Positions 14,656-21,328 of a stretch of 21,360 nt of DNA are shown piece by piece. The position numbers were made by a program, and so were the translations under genes. The notes under the pieces were generated by a model. That model was not told the origin of the DNA. It saw only the letters and a list, made by a program, of their open reading frames with translations, and did no database searches. Source of the stretch: a virus. How positions within the stretch are numbered: position 1 is the first letter of the stretch; each line of letters starts with the position of its first letter. The DNA lies in IMG/VR virus record IMGVR_UViG_3300034119_000189, positions 1-21,360 of that record; one strand, given 5' to 3'.

Positions 14656-15636
14656 GATAGACCTGTCTATAAGATAACTATTGACCCTGAGTACTCTGAT
14701 GGGGAGGAGTTAGGTATTGAAATGATTGCCTTCACTGCCAAGCCTGCTATTAAGGTAAAAGGTATGGCATTCAATCAAGCTACTCCAATGACCTTTAAGG
14801 ATGATATTAAGATGAGAATTGTAGCACCTGCTATGATACCAATGTCAATATATCGCAGAGATGAGGATGGCACTGAGTATGATGTGCTATTCACAGAGGA
14901 GGTCATTGAGTCTATTCATGCTAAGTTCATGCAGAACCTACAAAACAAAGATATCTTTAACTTAGAGCATGAGGCAGAGGAGAAAGTTCCTGCTTACATC
15001 CTTGAGGCTTGGATAGTTGAGAGCCCTAAAAAGGACAAAGCATTCACTACCTATGGTATTGAAGTACCTAAAGGAACTCTAATGCTAACAAGTCAAGTAA
15101 CTGATAAGGAGTACTATGATAGCCTTGTTGAGTCAGGTCAAGTAGGTTACTCTATTGAGGGATTCTTAGGACTTAAACTATCGGAATTATTAAAACTAAA
15201 TACAATGAAGTTACCTGATGGAGAACATCTGATCGAGGATAAAATCTATGTCGTAAAAGATGGAGAAGTTATCGAGATCAAAGACAAAGAAGAACTGGCA
15301 GCAGAAGAACCTGCCACAGAAGAGGCTGAGCAAGAGGCTGAGGCTACAGTTGATGAAGCTGCTGAGGATGTGCAAGAGGAGGAGGCAGATGCTGCCGCTG
15401 AGGATGTTGAGATGGCAGTTGACCCAACTACTGATGCTGAGGCTGTACTTGCAATAGTATCACCTGTGATTGAGGAGCAAGTTAATCAACTACTTGCTAT
15501 CATAGCTGACCTTAAGAACCAAATGGAGGAGTACTTAGCTCCAAGAGATGAGGAGATTGAGGTTGAGGCTAAGAACCAAAAGATGAGCTCAAGGGAGCTA
15601 TTTAAAGAATTTGTAAAATTTTCAAAAACCAAATAA
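14653..15636 (+). CDS. XkdF-like prohead protease fused to an acidic scaffold domain
   Basis: A 327-residue protein starting in motif copy 4. Residues about 60-175 match the phage XkdF serine protease pattern: YRRDEDGTEYDVLFTEEVIE, then FNLEHEAEEKV with H106, EAWIVESPKKDKAFTTYGIE, and the GQVGYSIEGFL block with S167. H106 and S167 are the likely catalytic pair. The C-terminal part (about 210-300) is a very acidic Ala/Glu coiled region and looks like a scaffolding segment, so one protein may both template and mature the prohead. The C-terminus is short and basic (FKEFVKFSKTK), which would suit binding to the capsid protein encoded 1 nt downstream. This combined protease/scaffold form is known in other phages. 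The autocleavage site is not visible. Confidence 0.75.
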   Translation: MDRPVYKITIDPEYSDGEELGIEMIAFTAKPAIKVKGMAFNQATPMTFKDDIKMRIVAPAMIPMSIYRRDEDGTEYDVLFTEEVIESIHAKFMQNLQNKDIFNLEHEAEEKVPAYILEAWIVESPKKDKAFTTYGIEVPKGTLMLTSQVTDKEYYDSLVESGQVGYSIEGFLGLKLSELLKLNTMKLPDGEHLIEDKIYVVKDGEVIEIKDKEELAAEEPATEEAEQEAEATVDEAAEDVQEEEADAAAEDVEMAVDPTTDAEAVLAIVSPVIEEQVNQLLAIIADLKNQMEEYLAPRDEEIEVEAKNQKMSSRELFKEFVKFSKTK

Positions 15637-15637
15637 A

Positions 15638-16570
15638 ATGAACCGTAATTTAAAATTTAATTTAGAGGTTGAGACTAACGCATTATTGTGTGCCAACCCT
15701 GAGGAGTTCTACTCCAAAGCATATCTTCAATCAGAGGATATTGCATCTAACTTTCGCTCTTTGCCAGGCATCAAGTCTAAGACTAAGTTAGCTAATGTAA
15801 CTTTTGGTAACATCTTACAAGCATCTACTTGTAATTTCACTGCTCCTAATGATTCATTAGATGCAGTGGATATTGATGTATGTCCTTTGTCAGCTATGGC
15901 TCAATTATGTCAGTTTGACTTAGAGCAATCATTCTTAGCATTGCAAATGGCAAAAGGATCTAATGGTGATTTCACTGTTGCATCTTTTATGTCATACTAC
16001 TGGAATGAAATGGCATTGACTATCGGTCAAGATATCGAGTTGTTGAGATGGCAAGGTAACACTGAGTCTGAGGATCCATTGTTGTCTTTATGTACTGGAT
16101 ACTTATTTCCACTGTTCTATGATACAGATGTAGTTGGTTTATATGATGGTGCTATTGATACATCAAATGTACTTGACCAATTGAGTGCTGTACTTGCTGC
16201 TGCTCCTTCAACTATTAGCAGAAGAAAATCAGAGTTAAGATTTTATGTATCTACTAATGTAGCTAACGCTTATGAGCTTGCTGCTGCACAAGGTAACACT
16301 TTGACTTATGTTACTACTCCATTAGGTTTAACATTCTTAGGAATCAATGTAGTTGTGTGTGAAGGGATGCCAGATAACACTATCTTGTTGACTTTGAGAA
16401 ATAACCTTATCTATGCATTTGATGCAGAGGGTGATGACAAAGCATTGAAAGCTGTTAACTTATCTGACACTGTAGCTGAGCCTTATTTGAGAACTCGTGC
16501 TAACATGAAAGTAGGATTCCATTATGTTAACCCTGCAGAGATAGTATTGTATAACGCATTCTATATCTAA
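15638..16570 (+). CDS. Major capsid protein
   Basis: A 310-residue protein. No membrane segment or signal peptide is present. The call rests on its place right after the protease/scaffold, its length, the A-rich leader ATAAA before the ATG as in strongly expressed Bacteroidota genes, and a sequence that fits an HK97-type subunit. That sequence has an N-terminal arm (to about 60), a central helix (about 125-145 with FMSYYWNEMALTIGQDIELL) and a C-terminal strand-rich part ending RTRANMKVGFHYVNPAEIVL. Codons for Leu, Ala and Thr show a preferred-codon look. A terminator-like hairpin with a GAAA loop follows. HK97 fold is inferred and was not tested. Confidence 0.7.
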   Translation: MNRNLKFNLEVETNALLCANPEEFYSKAYLQSEDIASNFRSLPGIKSKTKLANVTFGNILQASTCNFTAPNDSLDAVDIDVCPLSAMAQLCQFDLEQSFLALQMAKGSNGDFTVASFMSYYWNEMALTIGQDIELLRWQGNTESEDPLLSLCTGYLFPLFYDTDVVGLYDGAIDTSNVLDQLSAVLAAAPSTISRRKSELRFYVSTNVANAYELAAAQGNTLTYVTTPLGLTFLGINVVVCEGMPDNTILLTLRNNLIYAFDAEGDDKALKAVNLSDTVAEPYLRTRANMKVGFHYVNPAEIVLYNAFYI

Positions 16571-16578
16571 AATATAAC

Positions 16579-16602
16579 GGGGGTAGAAATGCCCCCTATT
16601 TT
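16579..16602 (+). terminator. Hairpin with GAAA loop after the capsid gene, possible partial terminator
   Basis: GGGGGTA (16579-16585) pairs with TGCCCCC (16590-16596) around a GAAA tetraloop, with one T.G wobble. It is followed by TATTTTA, a weak T-tract. Because the next gene has no start motif of its own, some readthrough is expected. The hairpin may also protect the 3' end of the capsid message. Confidence 0.55.
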
Positions 16603-16624
16603 AAAACATTAAAAAACAACTAAA

Positions 16625-17146
16625 ATGAGCTGTGCAACTTTAGAAACAATTTTAAAAAGCTGTGACAATAACTCAGGAGGTATCTATAAGTTCTATGTAA
16701 ACCAACAAGATAACATCCAATCTATCTCTACAGATGAGACAGGAACTAATTGGATTGTTGATGGTATTACATTTATACCTACAGCTGACCCCTTCATTGA
16801 GTTAGAGTTCAGAAGAAACGTATCCTCATTTACAGAGGACTCTGCTATTGATTTAATTAATGGCTCAAGCTATGTAACTGCAACTATAAATTTGATGTTC
16901 CATAGAAGAGATCAAGAGAAATCAAAAGCTATTAAAGTATTAGGAGCAGGACAACAGTACTTAGCAGGTATTGTTGAGGATGCTAATGGTAAATATTGGT
17001 ACTTCCCATTTTTGCAATTATCTGCAACAGGTGAAGGATCAGGAACTACAAGAGCAGATGGCTCTAAGTACAGTGTAACACTTGTAGCTGAGAATGAGTT
17101 TTTGGCTTATGAGGTTGATGCTACTATCATACCAAGTCTCCTTTAA
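16625..17146 (+). CDS. Probable major tail tube protein
   Basis: A 173-residue beta-rich protein beginning MSCATLETILKSCDNNSGGI. It has strands such as GTNWIVDGITFIPT, a central RRDQEKSKAIKVLGAG turn and a C-terminal GSGTTRADGSKYSVTLVAEN that is typical of tube subunits in Bacteroidota siphophages as I recall them. Size, beta content and position directly after the capsid gene support a tail tube subunit that forms hexameric rings. The leader AAAACAACTAAAATG is A-rich, as expected for a strongly expressed gene. A minor capsid or decoration protein is the main alternative. A clear terminator follows. Confidence 0.6.
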   Translation: MSCATLETILKSCDNNSGGIYKFYVNQQDNIQSISTDETGTNWIVDGITFIPTADPFIELEFRRNVSSFTEDSAIDLINGSSYVTATINLMFHRRDQEKSKAIKVLGAGQQYLAGIVEDANGKYWYFPFLQLSATGEGSGTTRADGSKYSVTLVAENEFLAYEVDATIIPSLL

Positions 17147-17170
17147 TCTTGCCATAGATTATAAACTAAG

Positions 17171-17195
17171 AGCCTCACTTCGGTGGGGCTTTTTT
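17171..17195 (+). terminator. Rho-independent terminator with TTCG loop
   Basis: AGCCTCAC (17171-17178) pairs with GTGGGGCT (17183-17190), one T.G wobble, closing a TTCG tetraloop with a C-G pair, the very stable cUUCGg form. Six T follow. It ends the 14653-17146 cluster. Confidence 0.85.
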
Positions 17196-17214
17196 AATAA
17201 TTATTTCTTTGAGA

Positions 17215-17229
17215 TACAATATAGGTATG
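17215..17229 (+). promoter_or_regulatory. Start-codon-embedded 15-mer motif, copy 5
   Basis: TACAATATAGGTATG just downstream of the terminator. A TTG at 17209 opens the same frame, but the motif places the true start at the ATG at 17227. Confidence 0.7.
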
Positions 17230-17562
17230 ATATATCTTGAGAAGGATACAGTTAACACCTTTGTGTTGACACTTACAGAGGTTACAACAATCTCCAATCC
17301 TTACTATTTATTTGAATTTGAGGATGAGTTTGATACTACAGCTAACCCTATCTATTGGCAGGGAGTTGATAGTTCCTCATGGCCTTCAAGATATAACCTA
17401 TTTACTATCGATGAGCCTACTGATATAGACTTTATTAAGGGACAATACAGATATAAAGTTTATGAGAGTCCTACTCCAACAGTTGATCCTACAGGATTGA
17501 CTATGATAGAGGAGGGCCGCATGGTAGTGGCAGGGATACAAACTAATTCAATCTATGACTAA
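17227..17562 (+). CDS. Small beta-rich structural protein, unknown
   Basis: A 111-residue protein that begins MIYLEKDTVNTFVLTLTEV. It reads as a series of strands with aromatic residues (YYLFEFEDEF, IYWQGVDSSSWPSRYNLF) and ends GRMVVAGIQTNSIYD. A short Ig-like or beta-sandwich fold is likely. Starting at 17227 instead of 17209 trims a six-residue segment encoded by the motif itself. It heads a cluster that contains the portal and head-tail connector and overlaps the portal by one nt, so a capsid or neck accessory role is plausible but not shown. Confidence 0.55.
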   Translation: MIYLEKDTVNTFVLTLTEVTTISNPYYLFEFEDEFDTTANPIYWQGVDSSSWPSRYNLFTIDEPTDIDFIKGQYRYKVYESPTPTVDPTGLTMIEEGRMVVAGIQTNSIYD

Positions 17563-18872
17563 TGGCATGGTATAACAGATTTATAGGCAGCAAGCCACAA
17601 GCAACAGAAGTAGTGGAGGGATATCAGTCCTTCTCTACTCCATTTCAAAAGGTAGGCGGAGCCAACCTATCACTCCCTTATGTTAATGGCCGCTATCAGA
17701 TAGCAGGATACATTCCATTTGGGCAGGATAACCTCTATCCAGAGTTACTTAATCAACTATATTACTCATCACCTTTGCATGGTGCTATCGTTGACTTTAA
17801 GACTAACTCAGCAACAGGTGGAGGATACACTATTGAGACTGAGAAAATGTCTCAAGAGGATAAACTCAAGTTATATACCTTTGAGAGAAAGCTCAAGTTA
17901 GGTAAAACAATCAGAGCCATAGCTCAACAGTTGATAGTTCACCATAGAGTGTACTTCAAGTTGTGTTATAATAAGAAAGGAGAGATATATAAAGTTGAGA
18001 ATATTTCACCTGAGAGAGTTAGAGTGTCAAGAGATAAAGAAACATACTTCCTTTGTGATGATTGGACAGCTCGAATTGATGTGAGAGAGATAAAAAAGTA
18101 TCATCCTGCTAACACTGACCTTGAGCAGCTCTATTGCTATGAGTTAATGACCTTGGGCCAGGAGTGGTATCCTTTGCCTCAGTACACATCTGCTTTGAAC
18201 TTTGCATTTTTGAGTGGCGAGCTATCATACTTCGCTAAGAGTAACATTCAAAACTCAATATTTCCATCCTTTGCTATGATGTTCCCTAAGAGACCACAGT
18301 CAGAGGAGGAGAAACACATGATTAAGCAGACCATTGATAGGTTGAAAGGTGCAGCTAATGCCGGTAAGGCTGTTGCATTCTTTGCTAATAATCAAGATCA
18401 GTTACCTAAGATTGAAAGCCTACCTACTAACAGCAATGATAAGTTGTTTCAAGAGGCATCAAGCCTTAACACTGAGCAGATATGCTTTGCTCACACAATA
18501 GATCCCATCCTTATGGGAGTAAGAACTCAAGGATCTCTTGGATCAGGCAGTGATATCAAGCAGGCTTATGTTGTATTTGAGAAAAATGTAGTCATGCCAT
18601 TGAGGAGACAGGTTGAGGAGATAGTTAATGAGATAATGACCATTGCTAAGATACCTGGCAAGTTCTCAATTAACAACTTCCAGATAATTAATGAGACAAT
18701 CATTGAACTTGAAGGTGATACCTCTAAGACATCAGATGCTTTGAACTCATTAAGTCCATTGGTAGCTACTAAGGTACTTGGAAGCATGACACCTAATGAA
18801 ATCAGAGCACTGGCTCAACTGCCTCCAATAGAGGGCGGTGATGTTATACCAACTGAAACACCTGCACCATGA
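17562..18872 (+). CDS. Portal protein
   Basis: A 436-residue protein of the phage portal family, the dodecameric ring through which DNA enters and leaves the capsid. The N-terminal half contains GYIPFGQDNLYPELLNQLYY, then SPLHGAIVDFKTNSATGGGY (about 48-89), a typical portal N-terminal segment. A central stretch rich in charged residues follows. Near residue 308 lies FAHTIDPILMGVRTQGSLGS, with the variable-helix region leading to EIVNEIMTIAKI. The C-terminus is proline-rich. Length is a little short but in range. It overlaps the following connector by 4 nt. The portal normally lies near terL; here it is more than 14 kb from it on the same strand. Confidence 0.8.
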   Translation: MAWYNRFIGSKPQATEVVEGYQSFSTPFQKVGGANLSLPYVNGRYQIAGYIPFGQDNLYPELLNQLYYSSPLHGAIVDFKTNSATGGGYTIETEKMSQEDKLKLYTFERKLKLGKTIRAIAQQLIVHHRVYFKLCYNKKGEIYKVENISPERVRVSRDKETYFLCDDWTARIDVREIKKYHPANTDLEQLYCYELMTLGQEWYPLPQYTSALNFAFLSGELSYFAKSNIQNSIFPSFAMMFPKRPQSEEEKHMIKQTIDRLKGAANAGKAVAFFANNQDQLPKIESLPTNSNDKLFQEASSLNTEQICFAHTIDPILMGVRTQGSLGSGSDIKQAYVVFEKNVVMPLRRQVEEIVNEIMTIAKIPGKFSINNFQIINETIIELEGDTSKTSDALNSLSPLVATKVLGSMTPNEIRALAQLPPIEGGDVIPTETPAP

Positions 18873-19435
18873 TATACTTTATTACAGAAACATATTTAAA
18901 GACTAACACACCTATCACAGCCAATGTTGATGTGACAGATGTTACTCCATATATAGCAACACAGGCACAGCTCAGAGTTATGCCTATCTTAGGCACTACA
19001 TTCTACAACTATCTACTCACTAAGTACAATGCTCAGACATTGACTAATGATGAGGAGGCACTTGTGGCATATATTCAACCTGTTATAGCTTGGAGGAGTG
19101 CAGAGGATGCTGTGTTTGGCTTGACATATCAACTTAAAAACAAAGGACTGCAGACTCAGTTTGGGGATTTCTCAAGTTCAGTAACTCGATCAGAGGTTGC
19201 CTTTGGGATGGAGCATTACGCACAAAAGGCTTCATTTTTTGAGACCAGGTTAACAAGATACTTGATAGCTAATAAGGACTTATATCCTGAGTTCACAGCA
19301 GAGGTGAACAGAGATACTGACCTAAGACCTATGATTGATGCATGTAATTGTAATTGTGTAGGGCAGTGCCATAGTGGTTGTCCATGTGGAGGAATGAGAG
19401 AGAATGGATATAATAACAGCATATTGATTTTGTGA
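18869..19435 (+). CDS. Head-tail connector-like protein with cysteine cluster
   Basis: A 188-residue helical protein that starts with a 4-nt overlap of the portal stop. The N-terminal half (to about 140) has the pattern of phage connector/adaptor proteins: ITANVDVTDVTPYIATQAQLRVMPILG, a YLLTKYN helix, and a W75 in YIQPVIAWRSAEDAVFGL. The C-terminal end carries six cysteines and one histidine in 15 residues (C159, C161, C163, C167, C171, C173), in DACNCNCVGQCHSGCPC. This could bind a metal such as zinc or form disulfides. The connector assignment is inferred from position and helical layout. Confidence 0.6.
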   Translation: MIYFITETYLKTNTPITANVDVTDVTPYIATQAQLRVMPILGTTFYNYLLTKYNAQTLTNDEEALVAYIQPVIAWRSAEDAVFGLTYQLKNKGLQTQFGDFSSSVTRSEVAFGMEHYAQKASFFETRLTRYLIANKDLYPEFTAEVNRDTDLRPMIDACNCNCVGQCHSGCPCGGMRENGYNNSILIL

Positions 19436-19722
19436 TGGGATTTAATGAGATAGCATTTACAGTGATAACAATACTCATATCCGGCATAGGGTATTTTTTA
19501 AAGAGTTTACATAGTGATTTGAAAAGTGTTATGAAAGAACAAAAGGATATCATTGAGACTCAAGGAAGGCTCAAAGGCAAGATTGAGCTTGTTGATAATG
19601 AGGCAAGGTTTAAATATGAAGCCATTGAGAAAATGACACAACTTGAAATCAAGCATCTTGCTGAGCAGATAAGTGAGCTCACTCAATCAGTTAAGAAACT
19701 AATAGAAATAAATTTAAGATGA
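19435..19722 (+). CDS. Membrane-anchored coiled-coil protein, possible hemolysin/holin-like factor
   Basis: A GTG at 19432 would give one extra residue; the ATG at 19435 (95 residues) is preferred because of the TGATG junction. One transmembrane segment (about 5-23, AFTVITILISGIGYFL) is followed by a long charged coiled coil with EIKHLAEQISELTQSVKKL. A single N-terminal helix plus coiled coil is seen in XhlA-type hemolysins/holin partners and in membrane anchors of tailed phages. It is followed by a second membrane protein and a cell-wall enzyme, which supports a lysis role. Without a homology search the precise role stays open. Confidence 0.55.
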   Translation: MGFNEIAFTVITILISGIGYFLKSLHSDLKSVMKEQKDIIETQGRLKGKIELVDNEARFKYEAIEKMTQLEIKHLAEQISELTQSVKKLIEINLR

Positions 19723-19934
19723 CATTAGCACAAAGATGGAATGCTCCGACTCCTAAGTTCTGGAAGAGAGTACAACAGGCAGCCATTACAGTGGGTGCAA
19801 TAGCAGGAGTTATCCTTGCTGCACCTATTACACTACCTGCAGCGGTCATAACTGTGGCAGGATATGTAGCAACAGCAGGAACAGTAGCAGCAACAATATC
19901 ACAATTAACTGTACAAACCAATGAGCAACGTTAA
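19719..19934 (+). CDS. Small membrane protein, probable holin
   Basis: A 71-residue protein with two hydrophobic segments (about 20-38, with AAITVGAIAGVILAAPI, and 40-58, with AAVITVAGYVATAGTVAATI) and polar ends, the layout of class II holins. It lies between a membrane-anchored coiled-coil protein and the cell-wall enzyme, overlapping the first by 4 nt and the second by 14 nt. Both neighbours fit a lysis cassette. The N-terminal stretch TLAQRWNAPTPKFWKR is basic. Holin is an inference from topology and context. Confidence 0.6.
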   Translation: MTLAQRWNAPTPKFWKRVQQAAITVGAIAGVILAAPITLPAAVITVAGYVATAGTVAATISQLTVQTNEQR

Positions 19935-20469
19935 GAACTACACTGATAAGCAACTTTTAGATAGAGTCAAGTCATTATCTACTTATAAGAACATACCATC
20001 TGATATGTGGCTGTTGTTTGTTAGGTCAAATGAGGACGGCAACAACATCTTTGATGACAAAGTATATATATTCAAGGGCTCAGCCTTCCAATATGTAACC
20101 TCTTGCACTACCAATAAGGGCAACAAAGGAACTGCAGTAATGGAAGCTGACAGATGGAACTATGATTGTTATGCTTATGGACTTCACAGAGGTAAAATGG
20201 AGGCACTTAGACAGGTTGCCAAAGTACCTTACAGAAGAGATTACACAGCAGATGGTAAAACAAACCCCACCACTAACATTATGGATAACATTATCTTTAT
20301 GAATGTTCATGGAGCAACCTATAACAAAGGTAGTCAACAGGTAGCAACTCAAATTGGAGGATGGTCAGAGGGATGCTTAGTGCTTAACAATAACCCTGAT
20401 TATGAGAGAATGGTTCGCATGGCAAAAGACCAAGCGAAAGTATCAATAGTATTAATAAACGAATTTTAA
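19921..20469 (+). CDS. YkuD-like L,D-transpeptidase-fold protein, putative lysis enzyme
   Basis: A 182-residue protein without signal peptide. The segment FMNVHGATYNKGS (H130, G131) and GGWSEGCLVL (S149, G151, C152) gives H-G, 17 residues, S-x-G-C. This follows the active site pattern of YkuD-type L,D-transpeptidases, in which the cysteine is the nucleophile. The N-terminal half contains YAYGLHRGKM near residue 86. Position directly after the holin candidate suggests it acts on peptidoglycan at lysis, probably after export by the holin. A peptidoglycan cross-link-modifying role or L,D-carboxypeptidase activity is equally possible. It overlaps the holin by 14 nt, so expression is coupled. Confidence 0.6.
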   Translation: MSNVKNYTDKQLLDRVKSLSTYKNIPSDMWLLFVRSNEDGNNIFDDKVYIFKGSAFQYVTSCTTNKGNKGTAVMEADRWNYDCYAYGLHRGKMEALRQVAKVPYRRDYTADGKTNPTTNIMDNIIFMNVHGATYNKGSQQVATQIGGWSEGCLVLNNNPDYERMVRMAKDQAKVSIVLINEF

Positions 20470-20470
20470 A

Positions 20471-20740
20471 ATGGCAAAGAAAGTAGGCAGACCTAAAAAA
20501 GTACAGGTTAACATTGAGGATGACAAAATTGATGTAATTGTAAAAACAAATAAGGCAGAGATAGAATACCACAAAGATGGTATCAATCAAGAGCTTGATT
20601 ATGATGGTAAGAAAGTAGATGTCAACATCAAAAAAGATGAGACAGGAACTAAGGTAACTGTGGAGTCAGAAAATAAATTCCTTAAAGCTGTTGCAACATT
20701 AGCATCTAAGTTTGTTGTAAAGCGATTTAAGAAAAAATAA
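20471..20740 (+). CDS. Small lysine-rich protein with AT-hook-like N-terminus
   Basis: An 89-residue protein, one nt after the lysis enzyme. It starts MAKKVGRPKKVQV, with GRPKK like an AT-hook that fits the minor groove of AT-rich DNA. The middle is beta-like and charged (DKIDVIVKTNKAEIEYHKDG, KKVDVNIKKDETGTKVTVES), and the C-terminal end is FVVKRFKKK. The mixture of acidic and basic residues and no membrane segment suggest a DNA- or RNA-binding protein. Being the last gene of the late cluster, it might be packaged or act on host DNA; neither is shown. A terminator follows 19 nt after the stop. Confidence 0.5.
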   Translation: MAKKVGRPKKVQVNIEDDKIDVIVKTNKAEIEYHKDGINQELDYDGKKVDVNIKKDETGTKVTVESENKFLKAVATLASKFVVKRFKKK

Positions 20741-20759
20741 TCAATCTATATATACCATG

Positions 20760-20784
20760 AGCCCTACTGCAATAGGGCTTTTTT
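20760..20784 (+). terminator. Rho-independent terminator
   Basis: AGCCCTA (20760-20766) pairs perfectly with TAGGGCT (20773-20779) around CTGCAA, followed by a T-run of six. It closes the 17227-20740 cluster. Confidence 0.9.
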
Positions 20785-20825
20785 GTTATTAACAATCAAA
20801 TGTTAATATTATTTTTGTCTAATTA

Positions 20826-20856
20826 TTTGCATATATAAAAAAACTTACTAACTTTG
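20826..20856 (+). promoter_or_regulatory. Bacteroidota-type host promoter
   Basis: TTTG (20826-20829), a 19-nt AT-rich spacer and TAACTTTG (20849-20856), which is a full match to the Bacteroidota -33/-7 consensus. Expected start of transcription is about 20862, giving a leader of about 20 nt before the ATG at 20882. A weaker pair, TTTG 20782-20785 and TATTTTTG 20810-20817, has a 24-nt spacer. Confidence 0.8.
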
Positions 20857-20881
20857 TTCTATAAATAATAAACAAAACAAT

Positions 20882-21226
20882 ATGAAAACAGAATTTATCA
20901 AAGAATGCGACACTTGTTGGGGGTCAGGATCAGTATTAATTAGCAGTGCTTATGAGCATCCATCTCACAGTGAGTCTGATATTTGCAATGAGTGTAGAGG
21001 TGAGGGCAAATATTTTGACTATGAACTATTAACTGAGCGTGTTGAGGATGTTGAGTGGATGATTGAGGGCATGTTGACTCGAATTAGATTGACATCTGAT
21101 ACTTTAAAAGATTTGAGCAGAGGTATGTTCTATGAGTTACTTCCTAAGTATAAGCATAGACTTAATATTCAGTCAAGAGCTCTTGCAAGATTAGAACTTT
21201 ATTTGTCAAACCTTAAAACTTATTAA
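20882..21226 (+). CDS. Small protein with DnaJ-type CxxCxGxG zinc-ribbon motifs
   Basis: A 114-residue protein starting at the first ATG of the new transcript. It has CDTCWGSG (C9, C12) and CNECRGEG (C35, C38), which are two CxxCxGxG repeats like those of the DnaJ zinc-binding domain. The rest (about 48-114) is helical and charged (LTERVEDVEWMIEGML, RLNIQSRALARLELYL). There is no J-domain, so it is a stand-alone zinc ribbon, perhaps an adaptor for host proteins or a small RNA-binding protein. It is driven by the host-type promoter at 20826, hence probably expressed early, by contrast with the motif-driven genes. Confidence 0.6.
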   Translation: MKTEFIKECDTCWGSGSVLISSAYEHPSHSESDICNECRGEGKYFDYELLTERVEDVEWMIEGMLTRIRLTSDTLKDLSRGMFYELLPKYKHRLNIQSRALARLELYLSNLKTY

Positions 21227-21228
21227 TC

Positions 21229-21327
21229 ATGACAGAAGATCAAAAGGCTGTGAGAGACGTTTTAGTGTTCTCTGCTGCATTATTAGCTATCACTTTTGTG
21301 TTGATGTATATCGGAGTAGTAGGATAG
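21229..21327 (+). CDS. Tiny single-pass membrane protein
   Basis: A 32-residue ORF beginning MTEDQKAVRD, with the stretch VLVFSAALLAITFVLMYIGV as a transmembrane segment. It follows the zinc-ribbon gene by 2 nt and precedes another ATG by 1 nt, so it lies in a compact early operon. The start codon context AATCATG has no SD. The role is unknown. Confidence 0.5.
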   Translation: MTEDQKAVRDVLVFSAALLAITFVLMYIGVVG

Positions 21328-21328
21328 C

